Source: Microbacterium barkeri
GTDB taxonomy: Bacteria > Actinomycetota > Actinomycetes > Actinomycetales > Microbacteriaceae
DNA length: 64,000 bases
Assembly: GCF_027921765.1 (NCBI RefSeq)
Contig: NZ_BSEJ01000009.1
Span: 94,515-158,514, forward strand
Reading direction: 5' to 3'
Position numbers and translations under genes: made by a program. Each line of letters begins with the position of its first letter. Position 1 is the stretch's first letter. The notes below the pieces were generated by a model, which did not search any database, had not been told where the DNA came from, and saw only the letters and a program-made list of their open reading frames with translations. Of the stretch, positions 15,512 through 24,425 are shown in pieces.

Positions 15512-16981
15512 TCAGCGCGCGTCCGCGTGCGCGCGCGGCGCGTGGGCTTCCAGGAACGCGTACACGTCGGTCGTGTCGACGCCCGGGAAGGAGCCGGTCG
15601 GGAGCGTCGCGAGCAGGGTGCGCGGCGTCCGCACGTTCGGCCACGCGCCATCCCGCCACGCGGACTCGAGCTCGGCGGGCGGCCGCCGACAGCAGGTCTC
15701 GACCGCGTGCCGCGACACGCCGCGCTGGGGCGTGTCGCGCCCCACGAACCACTTCGTGTCGTCGAAGCGCACGCCGACGCTCACCGAGTGCGCGCCCTGG
15801 CTCGAATGCTCGACGCGCGCCGTGCACCAGTAGGTCCCGTTGCCCGTGTCGGTGTACTGGTAGTACGGGTTGAACCGGTCGTCGACGTCGAAGACGACGC
15901 GGCTCGTCCAGAGCCGGCAGCACAGCTGCCCCTCGATCGACCCGAGGCGGTCGGTCGGGAAGTTGACGTCGTCGTTCTCGTAGGCTTTCGTGATCGTGCC
16001 CGACTCATGCACCTTGAGGAAGTGGACGGGGATGTCGAGGTGCCGGGTCGCGAGGTTCGTGAACCGATGGGCTGCGCTCTCATACGACACCGCGTAGGCG
16101 TCGCGGAGGTCCTCGATGGAGATCGCGCGTCGCGCCTTCGCGTCGCGCAGCACGGGCACCGCGTGATCCTCCGGGATGAGCAGGGCGCCGGTCAGGTAGT
16201 TCTGCTCGACGCGCTGCCGCAGGAACTCCCGGTAGTCCGAAGGCGCCGAGTGCCCGAGCACCCGGCTGGCGAGAGCCTGCAGCACCGCCGTGCGCGGGTC
16301 GCCACTCACCCGGTCGGAGAGGTAGAGCCGCCCGTGGCGGAGGTCGGCGACGCTGCGCGTGGTCTGCGGGAGGTCGGGCACGTAGTGGAGCGTGAAGCCG
16401 AGATGCGCCGCGATGTCGCTCGCGGCGCGCTGCGTGAGCGGCCCTCCCGGGTGGTCGATCGCCGCGAGGAGCTCGCGCGCCTTCTGCTCGAGCTCCGGGA
16501 AGTAGTTGTCCTGCCGTCGCATGAGACGGCGCAGCTCGACGTTCGCGCGGCGCGCCTCCTCGGGCGTCGCCGAGCGCTCGTCATGCAGGCGGTCGATCTC
16601 GCCGGTCAGGCGGAGGATGGCTCGGAGCACGTCGTCGGGGACGGCCTTGGGAATGCGGAAGGGCTCGATCCCGAGGGTCTGCATGCGCGGCGAGCGCAGC
16701 GCCCGCTCGAGCGCGATCTCCATGCCCGCCCGCTCGTCGAGCGCGTCGGCCTCGAGCAGCGCGTCGATGCCCACGCCGAGCGCCTTCGCGATCGTGCGCA
16801 GCATCGACAGGCGCGGCTCGCGCCGCCCGTTCTCGATCATCGAGAGCTGGCTCGGTGCGCGCCCGACCGCCGCCGCGAGCGCATCGAGCGTCATGCCCCG
16901 CTCGGCGCGGAGCTGGCGGATGCGGCGCCCCACGGCGAGCGCGTCGGGCCCGTCCTCTTCGACTTCTTCTGCGGCGACCAT
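15512..16981 (-). CDS. ramB: RamB-type regulator of acetate metabolism
   Basis: The 489-aa product has an N-terminal xre-type helix-turn-helix (about residues 18-72, with GMTLDALAAAVG and APSQLSMIENGRREP). A middle domain follows of the ImmA/IrrE-like type, then the DUF2083-type C-terminal part with a CRLW...YWC cysteine set (about residues 370-400). This is the architecture of RamB, which in Corynebacterium and Mycobacterium controls aceA and aceB according to carbon source. It is transcribed divergently from aceA with 142 bases between, matching that role. The C-terminal half may sense a short-chain acyl-CoA or related ligand (inference). Confidence 0.88.
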   Translation of the reverse strand: MVAAEEVEEDGPDALAVGRRIRQLRAERGMTLDALAAAVGRAPSQLSMIENGRREPRLSMLRTIAKALGVGIDALLEADALDERAGMEIALERALRSPRMQTLGIEPFRIPKAVPDDVLRAILRLTGEIDRLHDERSATPEEARRANVELRRLMRRQDNYFPELEQKARELLAAIDHPGGPLTQRAASDIAAHLGFTLHYVPDLPQTTRSVADLRHGRLYLSDRVSGDPRTAVLQALASRVLGHSAPSDYREFLRQRVEQNYLTGALLIPEDHAVPVLRDAKARRAISIEDLRDAYAVSYESAAHRFTNLATRHLDIPVHFLKVHESGTITKAYENDDVNFPTDRLGSIEGQLCCRLWTSRVVFDVDDRFNPYYQYTDTGNGTYWCTARVEHSSQGAHSVSVGVRFDDTKWFVGRDTPQRGVSRHAVETCCRRPPAELESAWRDGAWPNVRTPRTLLATLPTGSFPGVDTTDVYAFLEAHAPRAHADAR

Positions 16982-17123
16982 GCGCCGATGATGCCACAGG
17001 ACATCCGATCTGCAGAAGATCTCGTAAAATTCTCCTCTCGAACTTTCCCCGAATCGCTCGACTTTCTCGGATCGTTGTGTTCACGACAGCACGCGGCACC
17101 CGCCGCTCACCACGAGGAGCACG
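16982..17123 (+). promoter_or_regulatory. ramB-aceA divergent promoter region
   Basis: This is a comparatively AT-rich gap containing GTAAAATT (17024-17031), GAACTTTCC (17040-17048) and GACTTTCT (17060-17067). The repeated ACTTT motifs, about 20 bases apart, resemble half of the RamB box (AAAGTTTGC-like) and are the likely regulator sites. Promoter hexamers are not clear. Confidence 0.4.
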
Positions 17124-18443
17124 ATGATGAGCACCCCCGAAGAGAACACGACCGCCGGTCGCCGCCCGGGCGACCAGACCCAGACGGCCGAGGAGCTCCG
17201 CCTCGAGTGGAGCGCCGATCCCCGCTGGAACGGCATCACGCGCGACTACACGGCCGAGGACGTCATCCGCCTGCGCGGCACCGTCCGCGAGGAGGCGACC
17301 CTCGCCCGCCGCGGCGCGGAGGTCCTGTGGGAGCGCCTGAACTCGGACGAGTACATCCGCGCGCTCGGAGCGCTCACCGGCAACCAGGCGGTCCAGCAGG
17401 TCCGTGCAGGGCTCAAGGCGATCTACCTCTCCGGATGGCAGGTCGCGGCAGACGCGAACCTCTCCGGGCAGACGTATCCCGACCAGTCGCTCTACCCCGC
17501 GAACTCCGTTCCGGCCGTCGTGCGCCGCATCAACAACGCCCTCCTCCGCCAGGACCAGCTCGAGCACGCCGAGGGCGAGGTGACCCGCGACTGGCTCGCC
17601 CCGATCGTCGCCGACGCGGAGGCCGGCTTCGGCGGCCCGCTCAACGCCTACGAGCTGGCGCACGCGATGATCCAGGCGGGCGCCGCCGGCATCCACTGGG
17701 AGGACCAGCTCGCGAGCGAGAAGAAGTGCGGGCACCTCGGGGGCAAGGTCCTCGTGCCGACGCAGCAGCACATCCGCACGCTCAACGCCGCGCGGCTCGC
17801 GGCCGACGTCGCGGGCGTGCCGACCATCCAGATCGCGCGCACCGATGCCCTCGCAGCCGACCTCCTGACGAGCGACGTCGACGAGCGCGACCGCGCGTTC
17901 ACGACCGGCGAGCGCACGGACGAGGGCTTCTACCGCGTGCGCAACGGCATCGAGCCGGTGATCTCCCGCGGGCTCGCCTACGCTCCGTACGCCGACCTGC
18001 TCTGGGTCGAGACGGGGACCCCCGACATCGAGCTCGCCCGCGAGTTCGCGGCGGCGATCCACGCCGAGCACCCCGGCAAGATGCTCGCCTACAACTGCTC
18101 GCCCAGCTTCAACTGGCACCGCGCGCTGTCCGACAGCCAGATCGCGTCGTTCCAGGAGGAGCTCGCCGAGCTCGGCTACCGGTTCCAGTTCATCACCCTC
18201 GCCGGCTTCCACGCCCTCAACCACTCGATGTACCAGCTCGCGCGCGGCTACGCCGAGCGCGCGATGACGGCCTACGTCGAGCTGCAGGACGCCGAGTTCG
18301 CCGCCGAGGCCGACGGCTACACCGCCACCAAGCACCAGCGCGAGGTCGGCACCGGCTACTTCGACCACGTGTCGACCGCCCTCAACCCCTCGAGCGCCAC
18401 CCTCGCTCTCGTCGGCTCCACCGAGGCCGAGCAGTTCCACTGA
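17124..18443 (+). CDS. aceA: isocitrate lyase
   Basis: The 439-aa enzyme cleaves isocitrate to glyoxylate and succinate, the first step of the glyoxylate shunt. The catalytic loop [10 protein letters not shown] is intact, with the conserved [13 protein letters not shown] segment before it. [16 protein letters not shown] (Mg2+ site) and the C-terminal NCSPSFNW loop and [15 protein letters not shown] segment are also present. A GAGGAG site precedes two adjacent ATGs (17124 and 17127); either may be used. It forms an operon with aceB (49-base gap) and is divergent from ramB. Confidence 0.97.
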   Translation: MMSTPEENTTAGRRPGDQTQTAEELRLEWSADPRWNGITRDYTAEDVIRLRGTVREEATLARRGAEVLWERLNSDEYIRALGALTGNQAVQQVRAGLKAIYLSGWQVAADANLSGQTYPDQSLYPANSVPAVVRRINNALLRQDQLEHAEGEVTRDWLAPIVADAEAGFGGPLNAYELAHAMIQAGAAGIHWEDQLASEKKCGHLGGKVLVPTQQHIRTLNAARLAADVAGVPTIQIARTDALAADLLTSDVDERDRAFTTGERTDEGFYRVRNGIEPVISRGLAYAPYADLLWVETGTPDIELAREFAAAIHAEHPGKMLAYNCSPSFNWHRALSDSQIASFQEELAELGYRFQFITLAGFHALNHSMYQLARGYAERAMTAYVELQDAEFAAEADGYTATKHQREVGTGYFDHVSTALNPSSATLALVGSTEAEQFH

Positions 18444-18492
18444 TGCCGCACCCGGCTCAGGCCATCCGCTTCTCTTCCCTTCAGGAGTCATC

Positions 18493-20151
18493 ATGACCAT
18501 CACCGACATCGCCCCGCCCGCCGCCGACGAGCGCTACCGCGCACGCACCGCCCCGTCGATCGAGGTCGCCGGCCGCCTCCACGAGCGCTTCGAGGAGATC
18601 CTCACCCCCGAGGCGCTCGCGTTCCTTGCCCAGCTGCACGAGCTCTTCGCAGGCGCGCGCTACGACCGTCTCGCCGATCGAATGCGGCGCGGCTACGAGA
18701 TCGGCAACGGCCGGGACCCGCGCTTCCGCGAGGACACCGCGCGCATCCGCGAAGAAGCCTCCTGGCGCGTCGCGGGCCCCGGGCCGGGTCTCGAGGACCG
18801 ACGCGTCGAGATCACCGGCCCGACCGATCCGCGCATGACGATCAACGCGCTGAACTCGGGGGCCCGCGTGTGGCTCGCCGACCAGGAAGACGCGACGAGC
18901 CCGACGTGGCGCAATGTCATCGGCGGGCAGCTGTCGCTGCGCGACGCGATCCGCGGCGACCTCTCGTACACGAGCCCGGACGGCCGCCGCTACGAGGTCA
19001 CCGCCGAGCGCACGCCCACGATCGTGATGCGCCCCCGCGGCTGGCACCTCGAGGAGCACCACCTGCTCTTCACCGACCGCCACGGGCGCACGATGCCCGC
19101 TTCGGGCTCGCTCGTCGACTTCGGCCTCTACGTCTTCCACAACGCCGAGCAGCTCATCGCCAACGGCGCAGGCCCGTACTTCTACCTGCCGAAGATCGAG
19201 TCGGCGGAGGAGGCGCGCCTGTGGGACCATGTCTTCTCGTTCTCGGAGCAGTACCTCGGCATCCCGCACGGCACGATCCGCGCGACCGTGCTGATCGAGA
19301 CGCTGCCGGCCGCGTTCGAGATGGAGGAGATCCTCTACGAGCTGCGCGACCACTGCGCGGGGCTCAACGCGGGCCGCTGGGACTACATCTTCTCGATCAT
19401 CAAGACCTACCGCGGCCGCGGATCGCGCTTCGTGCTGCCCGACCGGAACGAGGTCACGATGACGGTCGACTTCATGCGCGCCTACACCGAGCTCCTCGTG
19501 CAGACGTGCCACCGGCGCGGCGCGTACGCGATCGGCGGCATGAGCGCGTTCATCCCCAACCGCAGGGACCCCGAGGCGAATGCGCGGGCGATGGAGAAGG
19601 TCGCGGCCGACAAGAAGCGCGAGGCAGCGGACGGCTTCGACGGCACCTGGGTCGCGCACCCCGATCTCATCCCCGTCGCCCAGGCGGAGTTCGACGCCGT
19701 GCTCGGAAACCGGCCGAACCAGCTCGAGCGCACCCGCGACGACGTCAGGGTGCGCGAGCGCCACCTGCTCAACCTGTGGATCGGGCGCGCGATCACCGAC
19801 GAGGGCGTCCACGGGAACGTGTCCGTGGCCATCCGCTACATCGAGGCCTGGCTGCGCGGGCTCGGGGCCGTGGCGATCGACGGCCTCATGGAGGACGCGG
19901 CGACGGCCGAGATCTCGCGCTCGCAGATCTGGCAGTGGATCCGGCAGGAGCAGGTCACCGAGCAGGGCACGCCGATCACCCGCGAGTACGTGTCGGAGCT
20001 CGTCGACCGGGTGCTCGGCGAGGTCGAGCGCTCGGAGGGAGACCGCTTCGACGAGGCGGCCGAGGTGTTCCGCGACGTGGCCCTGAGCCCGACGTTCCGC
20101 GCCTTCCTCACGACGAAGGCCTACGCCGACCATCTCGTCGAGCGGGACTGA
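18493..20151 (+). CDS. aceB: malate synthase A
   Basis: The 552-aa enzyme condenses glyoxylate with acetyl-CoA to malate, completing the glyoxylate shunt begun by AceA. Family landmarks are [42 protein letters not shown] (catalytic Arg), [20 protein letters not shown] (metal-binding Glu) and [16 protein letters not shown] precedes the ATG at 18493. Length is slightly above the usual 530-540 because of N- and C-terminal extras. It is second in the aceA-aceB operon and followed by a strong hairpin. Confidence 0.97.
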   Translation: MTITDIAPPAADERYRARTAPSIEVAGRLHERFEEILTPEALAFLAQLHELFAGARYDRLADRMRRGYEIGNGRDPRFREDTARIREEASWRVAGPGPGLEDRRVEITGPTDPRMTINALNSGARVWLADQEDATSPTWRNVIGGQLSLRDAIRGDLSYTSPDGRRYEVTAERTPTIVMRPRGWHLEEHHLLFTDRHGRTMPASGSLVDFGLYVFHNAEQLIANGAGPYFYLPKIESAEEARLWDHVFSFSEQYLGIPHGTIRATVLIETLPAAFEMEEILYELRDHCAGLNAGRWDYIFSIIKTYRGRGSRFVLPDRNEVTMTVDFMRAYTELLVQTCHRRGAYAIGGMSAFIPNRRDPEANARAMEKVAADKKREAADGFDGTWVAHPDLIPVAQAEFDAVLGNRPNQLERTRDDVRVRERHLLNLWIGRAITDEGVHGNVSVAIRYIEAWLRGLGAVAIDGLMEDAATAEISRSQIWQWIRQEQVTEQGTPITREYVSELVDRVLGEVERSEGDRFDEAAEVFRDVALSPTFRAFLTTKAYADHLVERD

Positions 20152-20159
20152 CGTCCTGC

Positions 20160-20201
20160 GCCCGTGCGAGTCGGAGCCTCGGACCTCCGGCTCGCACGGG
20201 C
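20160..20201 (+). terminator. aceAB terminator
   Basis: A 17-bp stem with one G-T-tolerant mismatch (20160-20176 and 20185-20201) and an 8-base loop lies 9 bases after the aceB stop. Confidence 0.8.
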
Positions 20202-20281
20202 TTGACCAGGGCGAAGGAACGGCCGAGTTTTCGCCCCCTCGGCGAGCGGCGCGCCCGCGTCGCGCCGACTACGCTGGGGGC

Positions 20282-21481
20282 GTGACCGACCGCGCACCGC
20301 TCTCTCGCAAGCTCTCCGCCATCGCCGAATCCGCGACCCTCAAGGTCGACGCCAAGGCGAAAGCCCTGAAGGCCGAGGGCAAGCCCGTCATCTCGTATGC
20401 CGCCGGCGAGCCCGACTTCTCGACGCCGCAGTTCGTCGTGGACGCGGCGGCCGAGGCGCTCCGCAACCCGGCGAACTTCCGCTACACCCCCGCCGCGGGT
20501 CTCCTCCCGCTGCGCGAGGCGATCGCCGCGAAGACCCTCCGCGACTCGGGCCTCGAGGTGTCGCCGAGCCAGATCGTCGTGACGAACGGCGGCAAGCAGG
20601 CCGTCTACCAGGCGTTCCAGGCCGTCGTGAACCCCGGCGACGAGGTGCTCCTGCCCGCGCCGTACTGGACGACGTACCCCGAGGCCATCCGCCTCGCCGA
20701 CGGCGTCCCGGTCGAGGTCTTCGCGGGAGCCGACCAGGAGTACAAGGTCACCGTCGAGCAGCTCGAGGCCGCGCGCACGGAGCGCACGACCGTCCTCGTG
20801 TTCGTGTCGCCCTCCAACCCCACCGGCTCGGTCTACACCGCCGAGGAGACCGCCGCGATCGGCCAGTGGGCGCTCGAGCACGGCATCTGGGTGATCACCG
20901 ACGAGATCTACCAGAACCTCGTCTACGAGGGCACGCGCGCCGTGTCGATCGTCGAGGCCGTCCCCGAGCTCGCCGGGCAGACCCTGCTGCTGAACGGCGT
21001 CGCGAAGACGTACGCCATGACCGGATGGCGCGTGGGCTGGATGGTCGGGCCCTCCGACGCGATCAAGCTCGCCGCGAACCTCCAGTCGCACCTCACGAGC
21101 AACGTCAACAACATCGCGCAGATCGCGGCGACCACCGCACTCAGCGGACCGCAGGACGAGGTCGAGGAGTTCCGCACGGCGTTCGACCGCCGTCGCCGCC
21201 TCATCGTCTCGGAGCTCGCGAAGATCGAGGGCGTCACCGTGCCGAACCCGCTCGGGGCGTTCTACGCGTACCCCGACGTGCAGGGCCTGCTCGGCCGCGA
21301 GTGGAAGGGGCGCCGCATCGAGACATCGCTCGAGCTCGCCGACTTCATCCTCGACGAGGCCGAGGTCGCCGTCGTGCCGGGCGAGGCGTTCGGCCCGAGC
21401 GGCTACCTGCGCCTGTCGTACGCGCTCGGCGATGACCAGCTGCTCGAGGGCGTCCAGCGCCTCCAGGAGCTCTTCGCGTAA
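20282..21481 (+). CDS. PLP-dependent aspartate-type aminotransferase
   Basis: The 399-aa product is a class I/II aminotransferase of the bacterial aspartate aminotransferase subgroup Ib. Visible landmarks are [14 protein letters not shown], the cofactor-anchoring [20 protein letters not shown], the [11 protein letters not shown]sp, the Schiff-base lysine in [16 protein letters not shown], and the substrate-binding Arg in GYLRLSYA. It transfers amino groups between aspartate and 2-oxoglutarate. The start is GTG 20282, exactly 6 bases after TACGCT (20270-20275), implying a leaderless transcript. In many actinobacteria this gene lies near tRNA-Trp and secE; here the ramB-aceAB block lies between. 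Confidence 0.93.
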   Translation: MTDRAPLSRKLSAIAESATLKVDAKAKALKAEGKPVISYAAGEPDFSTPQFVVDAAAEALRNPANFRYTPAAGLLPLREAIAAKTLRDSGLEVSPSQIVVTNGGKQAVYQAFQAVVNPGDEVLLPAPYWTTYPEAIRLADGVPVEVFAGADQEYKVTVEQLEAARTERTTVLVFVSPSNPTGSVYTAEETAAIGQWALEHGIWVITDEIYQNLVYEGTRAVSIVEAVPELAGQTLLLNGVAKTYAMTGWRVGWMVGPSDAIKLAANLQSHLTSNVNNIAQIAATTALSGPQDEVEEFRTAFDRRRRLIVSELAKIEGVTVPNPLGAFYAYPDVQGLLGREWKGRRIETSLELADFILDEAEVAVVPGEAFGPSGYLRLSYALGDDQLLEGVQRLQELFA

Positions 21482-21510
21482 CACCCCGTCGGTCGGCCCA
21501 CCGCGGCCCA

Positions 21511-21577
21511 CGAGACTAGCCCCCGTCGTCGAGACCGGTGCTCCGAGCACCGGTTTCGACCACGGGGGCTAGTCTCG
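21511..21577. repeat. 32-bp inverted repeat with 3-base loop
   Basis: Arms 21511-21542 and 21546-21577 match at 30 of 32 positions around a CCG loop. The arm begins CGAGACTAGCCCCCGT. It lies between the convergent aminotransferase and murB genes and could be a bidirectional terminator. It is much longer than the other terminators here and ends in GAGAC/GTCTC, like the dispersed elements of this window. Confidence 0.85.
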
Positions 21578-21599
21578 ATGATGTAGGGGGCGGACGGCG

Positions 21600-22736
21600 C
21601 TACAGCTCGACACCCACGAGGACGGGCTCGGGCTGCAGCACGATGCCGAACTCCGCCGCCACGCGGCTGCGGATGAAGCGCGCGAGCTCGGCGACCTCTC
21701 CGCCTGTGGCACCGCCGCGGTTCGTGAGCGCGAGCGCGTGCTTGGTCGACACGCCCGCGCGCGAGCGCGGCAGGCGGAAGCCCTTCTCGATGCCCGAGTG
21801 CTCGATGAGCCACGCCGCGGGCACCTTCACGTCGGCGCGCGTGCTCACCACGCGCGGCAGGGCCCCGTCGTAGGACTCGAGCGGGATGACGACGACCGGG
21901 TCGAGATCCGGCTCGACGGGCCACCGCGGGCACTCGTCAGGCAGTGTGCGCGCGACCGACTCGGGCAGGATCGGGTTCTGGAAGAACGAGCCCGCGCTGT
22001 GCGTGTCGGCGTCGGGGTCGTCGAGGACCATGCCCTTGGACGCCCGGATCGCGAGGACGTGATCGCGGATCCACGCCAGCGAGACCGCCGCGTCCTCCGC
22101 GACGCCGAGGGCGCTGCGCAGCCGCGCGTCGCGGATGGGCCGCTCGCCCGTGCCGACCTGCTCGAGCTCGAGCGTGAGCGAGAGGATGACCGCCTCCCGC
22201 TCGGGCACGGACCCGTAGTGGCGCTTGAGCACCGACGTGCGCGGGCCGAGCGCGAGGTCCGCGGCCGGCACCGTCGACACCTCGCCCGTGGACGCGTCGA
22301 TGAGGTCGACCTCGACGAGCGTCTGGACGATCTCCTGCCCGTAGGCGCCCACGTTCTGGATCGGCGCGGCCCCCGACGTGCCGGGGATGCCCGACATCGC
22401 CTCGATGCCCGCGAGCCCGTTCGCGACCGTCCAGGCGACGAGCTCGTCCCAGTTCTGGCCGGCCTCGACGCGCAGCCGGACGCGGCCCTCGCGTGCGCCG
22501 CCGACGACCTCGAAGCCGCGGGTGAGGATGCGGACGACCGTGCCGGGGAACGGCTCGTCCCCCATGAGCAGGTTCGACCCGCCGCCGAGGACCATCCACT
22601 CGCCGTCGTCGCTCCACACGTCGCGCAGGGCCGCGACGAGCTCGTCTCGCGTGTGCGCGTCGATCATGCGCTCGGGCGCGGCGCCGACCCGCAGGGTCGT
22701 GAGCTGCGAGAGGGGGATGGGCGCGATCTCGCTCAT
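21600..22736 (-). CDS. murB: UDP-N-acetylmuramate dehydrogenase
   Basis: The 378-aa flavoenzyme reduces UDP-GlcNAc-enolpyruvate to UDP-MurNAc in peptidoglycan precursor synthesis. The FAD-binding motif is VLGGGSNLLMGDEPFPGTVV, followed by IEAMSGIPGTSGAAPIQNVGAYGQE and the SAGSFFQNPIL segment containing the catalytic Ser. The C-terminal HALALTNRGGATGGEV completes domain 3. Length and motifs indicate type I MurB. The ATG at 22736 overlaps the stop of the MaoC gene (ATGA), so it is coupled to the two dehydratase genes. Confidence 0.96.
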   Translation of the reverse strand: MSEIAPIPLSQLTTLRVGAAPERMIDAHTRDELVAALRDVWSDDGEWMVLGGGSNLLMGDEPFPGTVVRILTRGFEVVGGAREGRVRLRVEAGQNWDELVAWTVANGLAGIEAMSGIPGTSGAAPIQNVGAYGQEIVQTLVEVDLIDASTGEVSTVPAADLALGPRTSVLKRHYGSVPEREAVILSLTLELEQVGTGERPIRDARLRSALGVAEDAAVSLAWIRDHVLAIRASKGMVLDDPDADTHSAGSFFQNPILPESVARTLPDECPRWPVEPDLDPVVVIPLESYDGALPRVVSTRADVKVPAAWLIEHSGIEKGFRLPRSRAGVSTKHALALTNRGGATGGEVAELARFIRSRVAAEFGIVLQPEPVLVGVEL

Positions 22737-23137
22737 GCGCGGCGCACGCGCACCTGCGCCTTGCCGAGCACGGTCGTGTCGGCGTGCGTCACGGTGAGGT
22801 CGATGCGCACGGTGTCGTCGGCGACCTGCCCGACCTTCGCGACGACCGAGACGTCGGCGCCGGTCTCGGCGTCCACGACGACGGGGCGCGTGAAGCGCAC
22901 GCCGTACTCGGCGATCCGGCCGGTGTCGCCGAGCCACTCCGCGATCGTGCCGACCGCGAGGCCCATCGTCAGCATGCCGTGTGCGAGCACGCCGGGCAGG
23001 CCCACCGACTGGGCGACGTCGTCGCGGTAGTGGATCGGATTGAAGTCGCCGGATGCCCCGGCATAGCGCACGAGGGACTCGCGCGTGAGGTGCACGGTGC
23101 GCTCGGCGACGACCTCGCCGACGGTGAGCTCAGACAT
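22733..23137 (-). CDS. MaoC-type dehydratase, HadB-like
   Basis: The 134-aa hot-dog-fold protein with the hydratase 2 motif YAGASGDFNPIHYRDDVAQSVGLPGVLAHGM carries the catalytic Asp and His. Family: MaoC/(R)-hydroxyacyl dehydratase, like HadB of the mycobacterial fatty-acid synthase II system. It lies between a HadA-like gene (8-base overlap) and murB (4-base overlap). HadA lacks, and HadB has, the catalytic dyad, so the two should act as a heterodimer. HadAB near secE-nusG is also seen in mycobacteria, which supports old synteny. The acyl substrate in a non-mycolate organism is unknown. Confidence 0.88.
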   Translation of the reverse strand: MSELTVGEVVAERTVHLTRESLVRYAGASGDFNPIHYRDDVAQSVGLPGVLAHGMLTMGLAVGTIAEWLGDTGRIAEYGVRFTRPVVVDAETGADVSVVAKVGQVADDTVRIDLTVTHADTTVLGKAQVRVRRA

Positions 23138-23588
23138 CCGCGCTCTCCTCTCCCCCGACGAGCAGGACCGACGTCGCGGTGACGACGTGGCGCCCCTCGG
23201 CGTCGACGATCTCGGCGTCGCTCGTGATCATGGCGTTCGAGCCGACCGAGCGGATGCCCGTGACGGTCAGCTGCGCCGTGAGCTCGTCGCCCGCGACGAT
23301 CGGGCGCGTGTAGCGGAAGCGCTGCTCGGCGTGGATCGTCCGCTCGAGCGCGATGCCGCTGTCGGGCTCGCCCAGCAGCTGCTGCAGCGTGTGGTCCTGG
23401 ACGACCATCGCGAAGGTCGGCGGCGCGACGACGTCGGCGTAGCCGAGCGCGCGCGCGGCCTCCGGGTCGCTGTGCTGCGGCGCGTCGGCGAAGACGGCGC
23501 GCGCGAACTCGCGCACCTTCTCGCGACCCACCAGATACGGGGGCGTCGGCGGGAACTCTCGTCCGACCAGTTCGGGGTTCACAGGCAC
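23130..23588 (-). CDS. MaoC N-terminal-type dehydratase, HadA-like
   Basis: The 152-aa hot-dog protein of the FAS1-like dehydratase class contains GREFPPTPPYLVGREKVREFARAV and the VVAPPTFAMVV and HAEQRFRYTRPIVAGDELTAQ blocks. It lacks the D-x4-H hydratase motif found in its partner. The start is GTG 23588. On the minus strand TAGGAT (23595-23600) ends exactly 6 bases before it, so it is leaderless and marks the promoter of a hadA-hadB-murB operon. Subunit role inferred from HadAB of mycobacteria. Confidence 0.85.
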   Translation of the reverse strand: MPVNPELVGREFPPTPPYLVGREKVREFARAVFADAPQHSDPEAARALGYADVVAPPTFAMVVQDHTLQQLLGEPDSGIALERTIHAEQRFRYTRPIVAGDELTAQLTVTGIRSVGSNAMITSDAEIVDAEGRHVVTATSVLLVGGEESADV

Positions 23589-23639
23589 CCGGCCATCCTA
23601 ACGAGGCCGCCTCCAGGCGCGGTCGGTAGACTGCCGCAC

Positions 23640-23714
23640 GTGTCCCATCGTGTGAGCCCGCGTCGCGGGCGTGAGGAGGTCGTCGGCGCCGCTCGCGCCG
23701 ACGACAGAGCCTGA
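23640..23714 (+). CDS. possible leaderless 24-aa mini-ORF
   Basis: GTG 23640 lies 7 bases after a TAGACT -10 box (23627-23632), the geometry of the leaderless genes elsewhere in the window. The frame runs 24 codons (MSHRVSPRRGREEVVGAARA and four more residues) to TGA. It precedes the FBP-domain gene by about 200 bases and could be an upstream leader peptide. It could equally be a chance reading of a short RNA. There is no homology evidence. Confidence 0.35.
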   Translation: MSHRVSPRRGREEVVGAARADDRA

Positions 23715-23784
23715 GCGGTCGCCGCGCCCCTGCGCGGCCCGTCGCTCCGGCGCGCCCTTCTGCGGCGTGCCGTGCTCTCGCCAT

Positions 23785-23857
23785 CCGCGCGAGACCTCAC
23801 CACCCCCGCGAGACCGCGACCCGCTCGCGAGACCTCCTGCACGGCAGGCGGTCTCGC
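23785..23857. repeat. cluster of GCGAGACC boxes and inverted GGTCTCGC
   Basis: Three direct GCGAGAC(C) boxes (about 23789, 23808 and 23826) are followed by an inverted GGTCTCGC (23850-23857). The last pair can form a hairpin with a GCAGGAGG-like loop region. The cluster occupies the gene-free stretch 23715-23922 upstream of the FBP gene and resembles the ends of the GTCTC/GAGAC elements. Nothing else is visible in that gap. Confidence 0.55.
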
Positions 23858-23922
23858 CGTCGGCCGGAGTCCCGCTGACACACGACGCCGCGCACGCACG
23901 CGGCCGCCTTCGAGGACCTGAC

Positions 23923-24414
23923 ATGAACACCCTGACCGAGCGCGACATCCGCGCCTCCTTCGTCAACGCCTCCCGCAAGGAGGTCTCCGACCTGACCCTC
24001 CCGGTCGACTTCGCCGAGCGCGACTTCGATCGGCTCGACTACCTCGGCTGGGCCGACCCGAAGCTCCCCCGACGCGCGTACGTCGTCGCGGAGCTCGACG
24101 GGCGCCCCGTGGGCGTGCTCCTGCGCCAGGCCGAGCAGCGCACGGGCGCCCGCGCCCTGTGCTCATGGTGCGAGGACGTGACCCTGCCGAACGACGTGCA
24201 GTTCTTCGCCGCGCGCAAGACGGGCCCCGCCGGCCGCAAGGGCGACACGATCGGCACCCTGGTGTGCGCGAACTTCGGGTGCCCCGCCGCCGTGCGGAAG
24301 CTCCCGCCCCTCGCCTACCAGGGCTTCGACCGCGAGGCGGCGCGCGACGAGCGCATCCGCCGTCTCGGCGAGCACGTGCGGGCGTTCATCCGCGCGCTCG
24401 GCGTCGACGGCTGA
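23923..24414 (+). CDS. FBP-domain zinc-finger protein (copy 1)
   Basis: The 163-aa protein is of the FBP (treble-clef zinc-finger, EF-G-binding C-terminal-like) family. The N-terminal half has TERDIRASFVNASRKEVSDL and LDYLGWADPK. The zinc site is formed by ALCSWCEDV and the later VCANFGCPAAV, giving four cysteines. Relatives of the C-terminal zinc finger of fusidic-acid-resistance/EF-G-binding proteins have this fold, so ribosome or EF-G contact is possible but unproven. A paralogue of equal length lies at 60754-61245. The start ATG 23923 is chosen because the longer upstream reading is low-complexity. Confidence 0.85.
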   Translation: MNTLTERDIRASFVNASRKEVSDLTLPVDFAERDFDRLDYLGWADPKLPRRAYVVAELDGRPVGVLLRQAEQRTGARALCSWCEDVTLPNDVQFFAARKTGPAGRKGDTIGTLVCANFGCPAAVRKLPPLAYQGFDREAARDERIRRLGEHVRAFIRALGVDG

Positions 24415-24425
24415 CGCCGCCCCGG

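Noticed and set aside
23671..23922. N-terminal extension of the FBP protein
   Set aside because: The extension is low-complexity Arg/Pro/Ala sequence covering the GAGACC repeat cluster; the paralogue at 60754 starts at the same point as ATG 23923.
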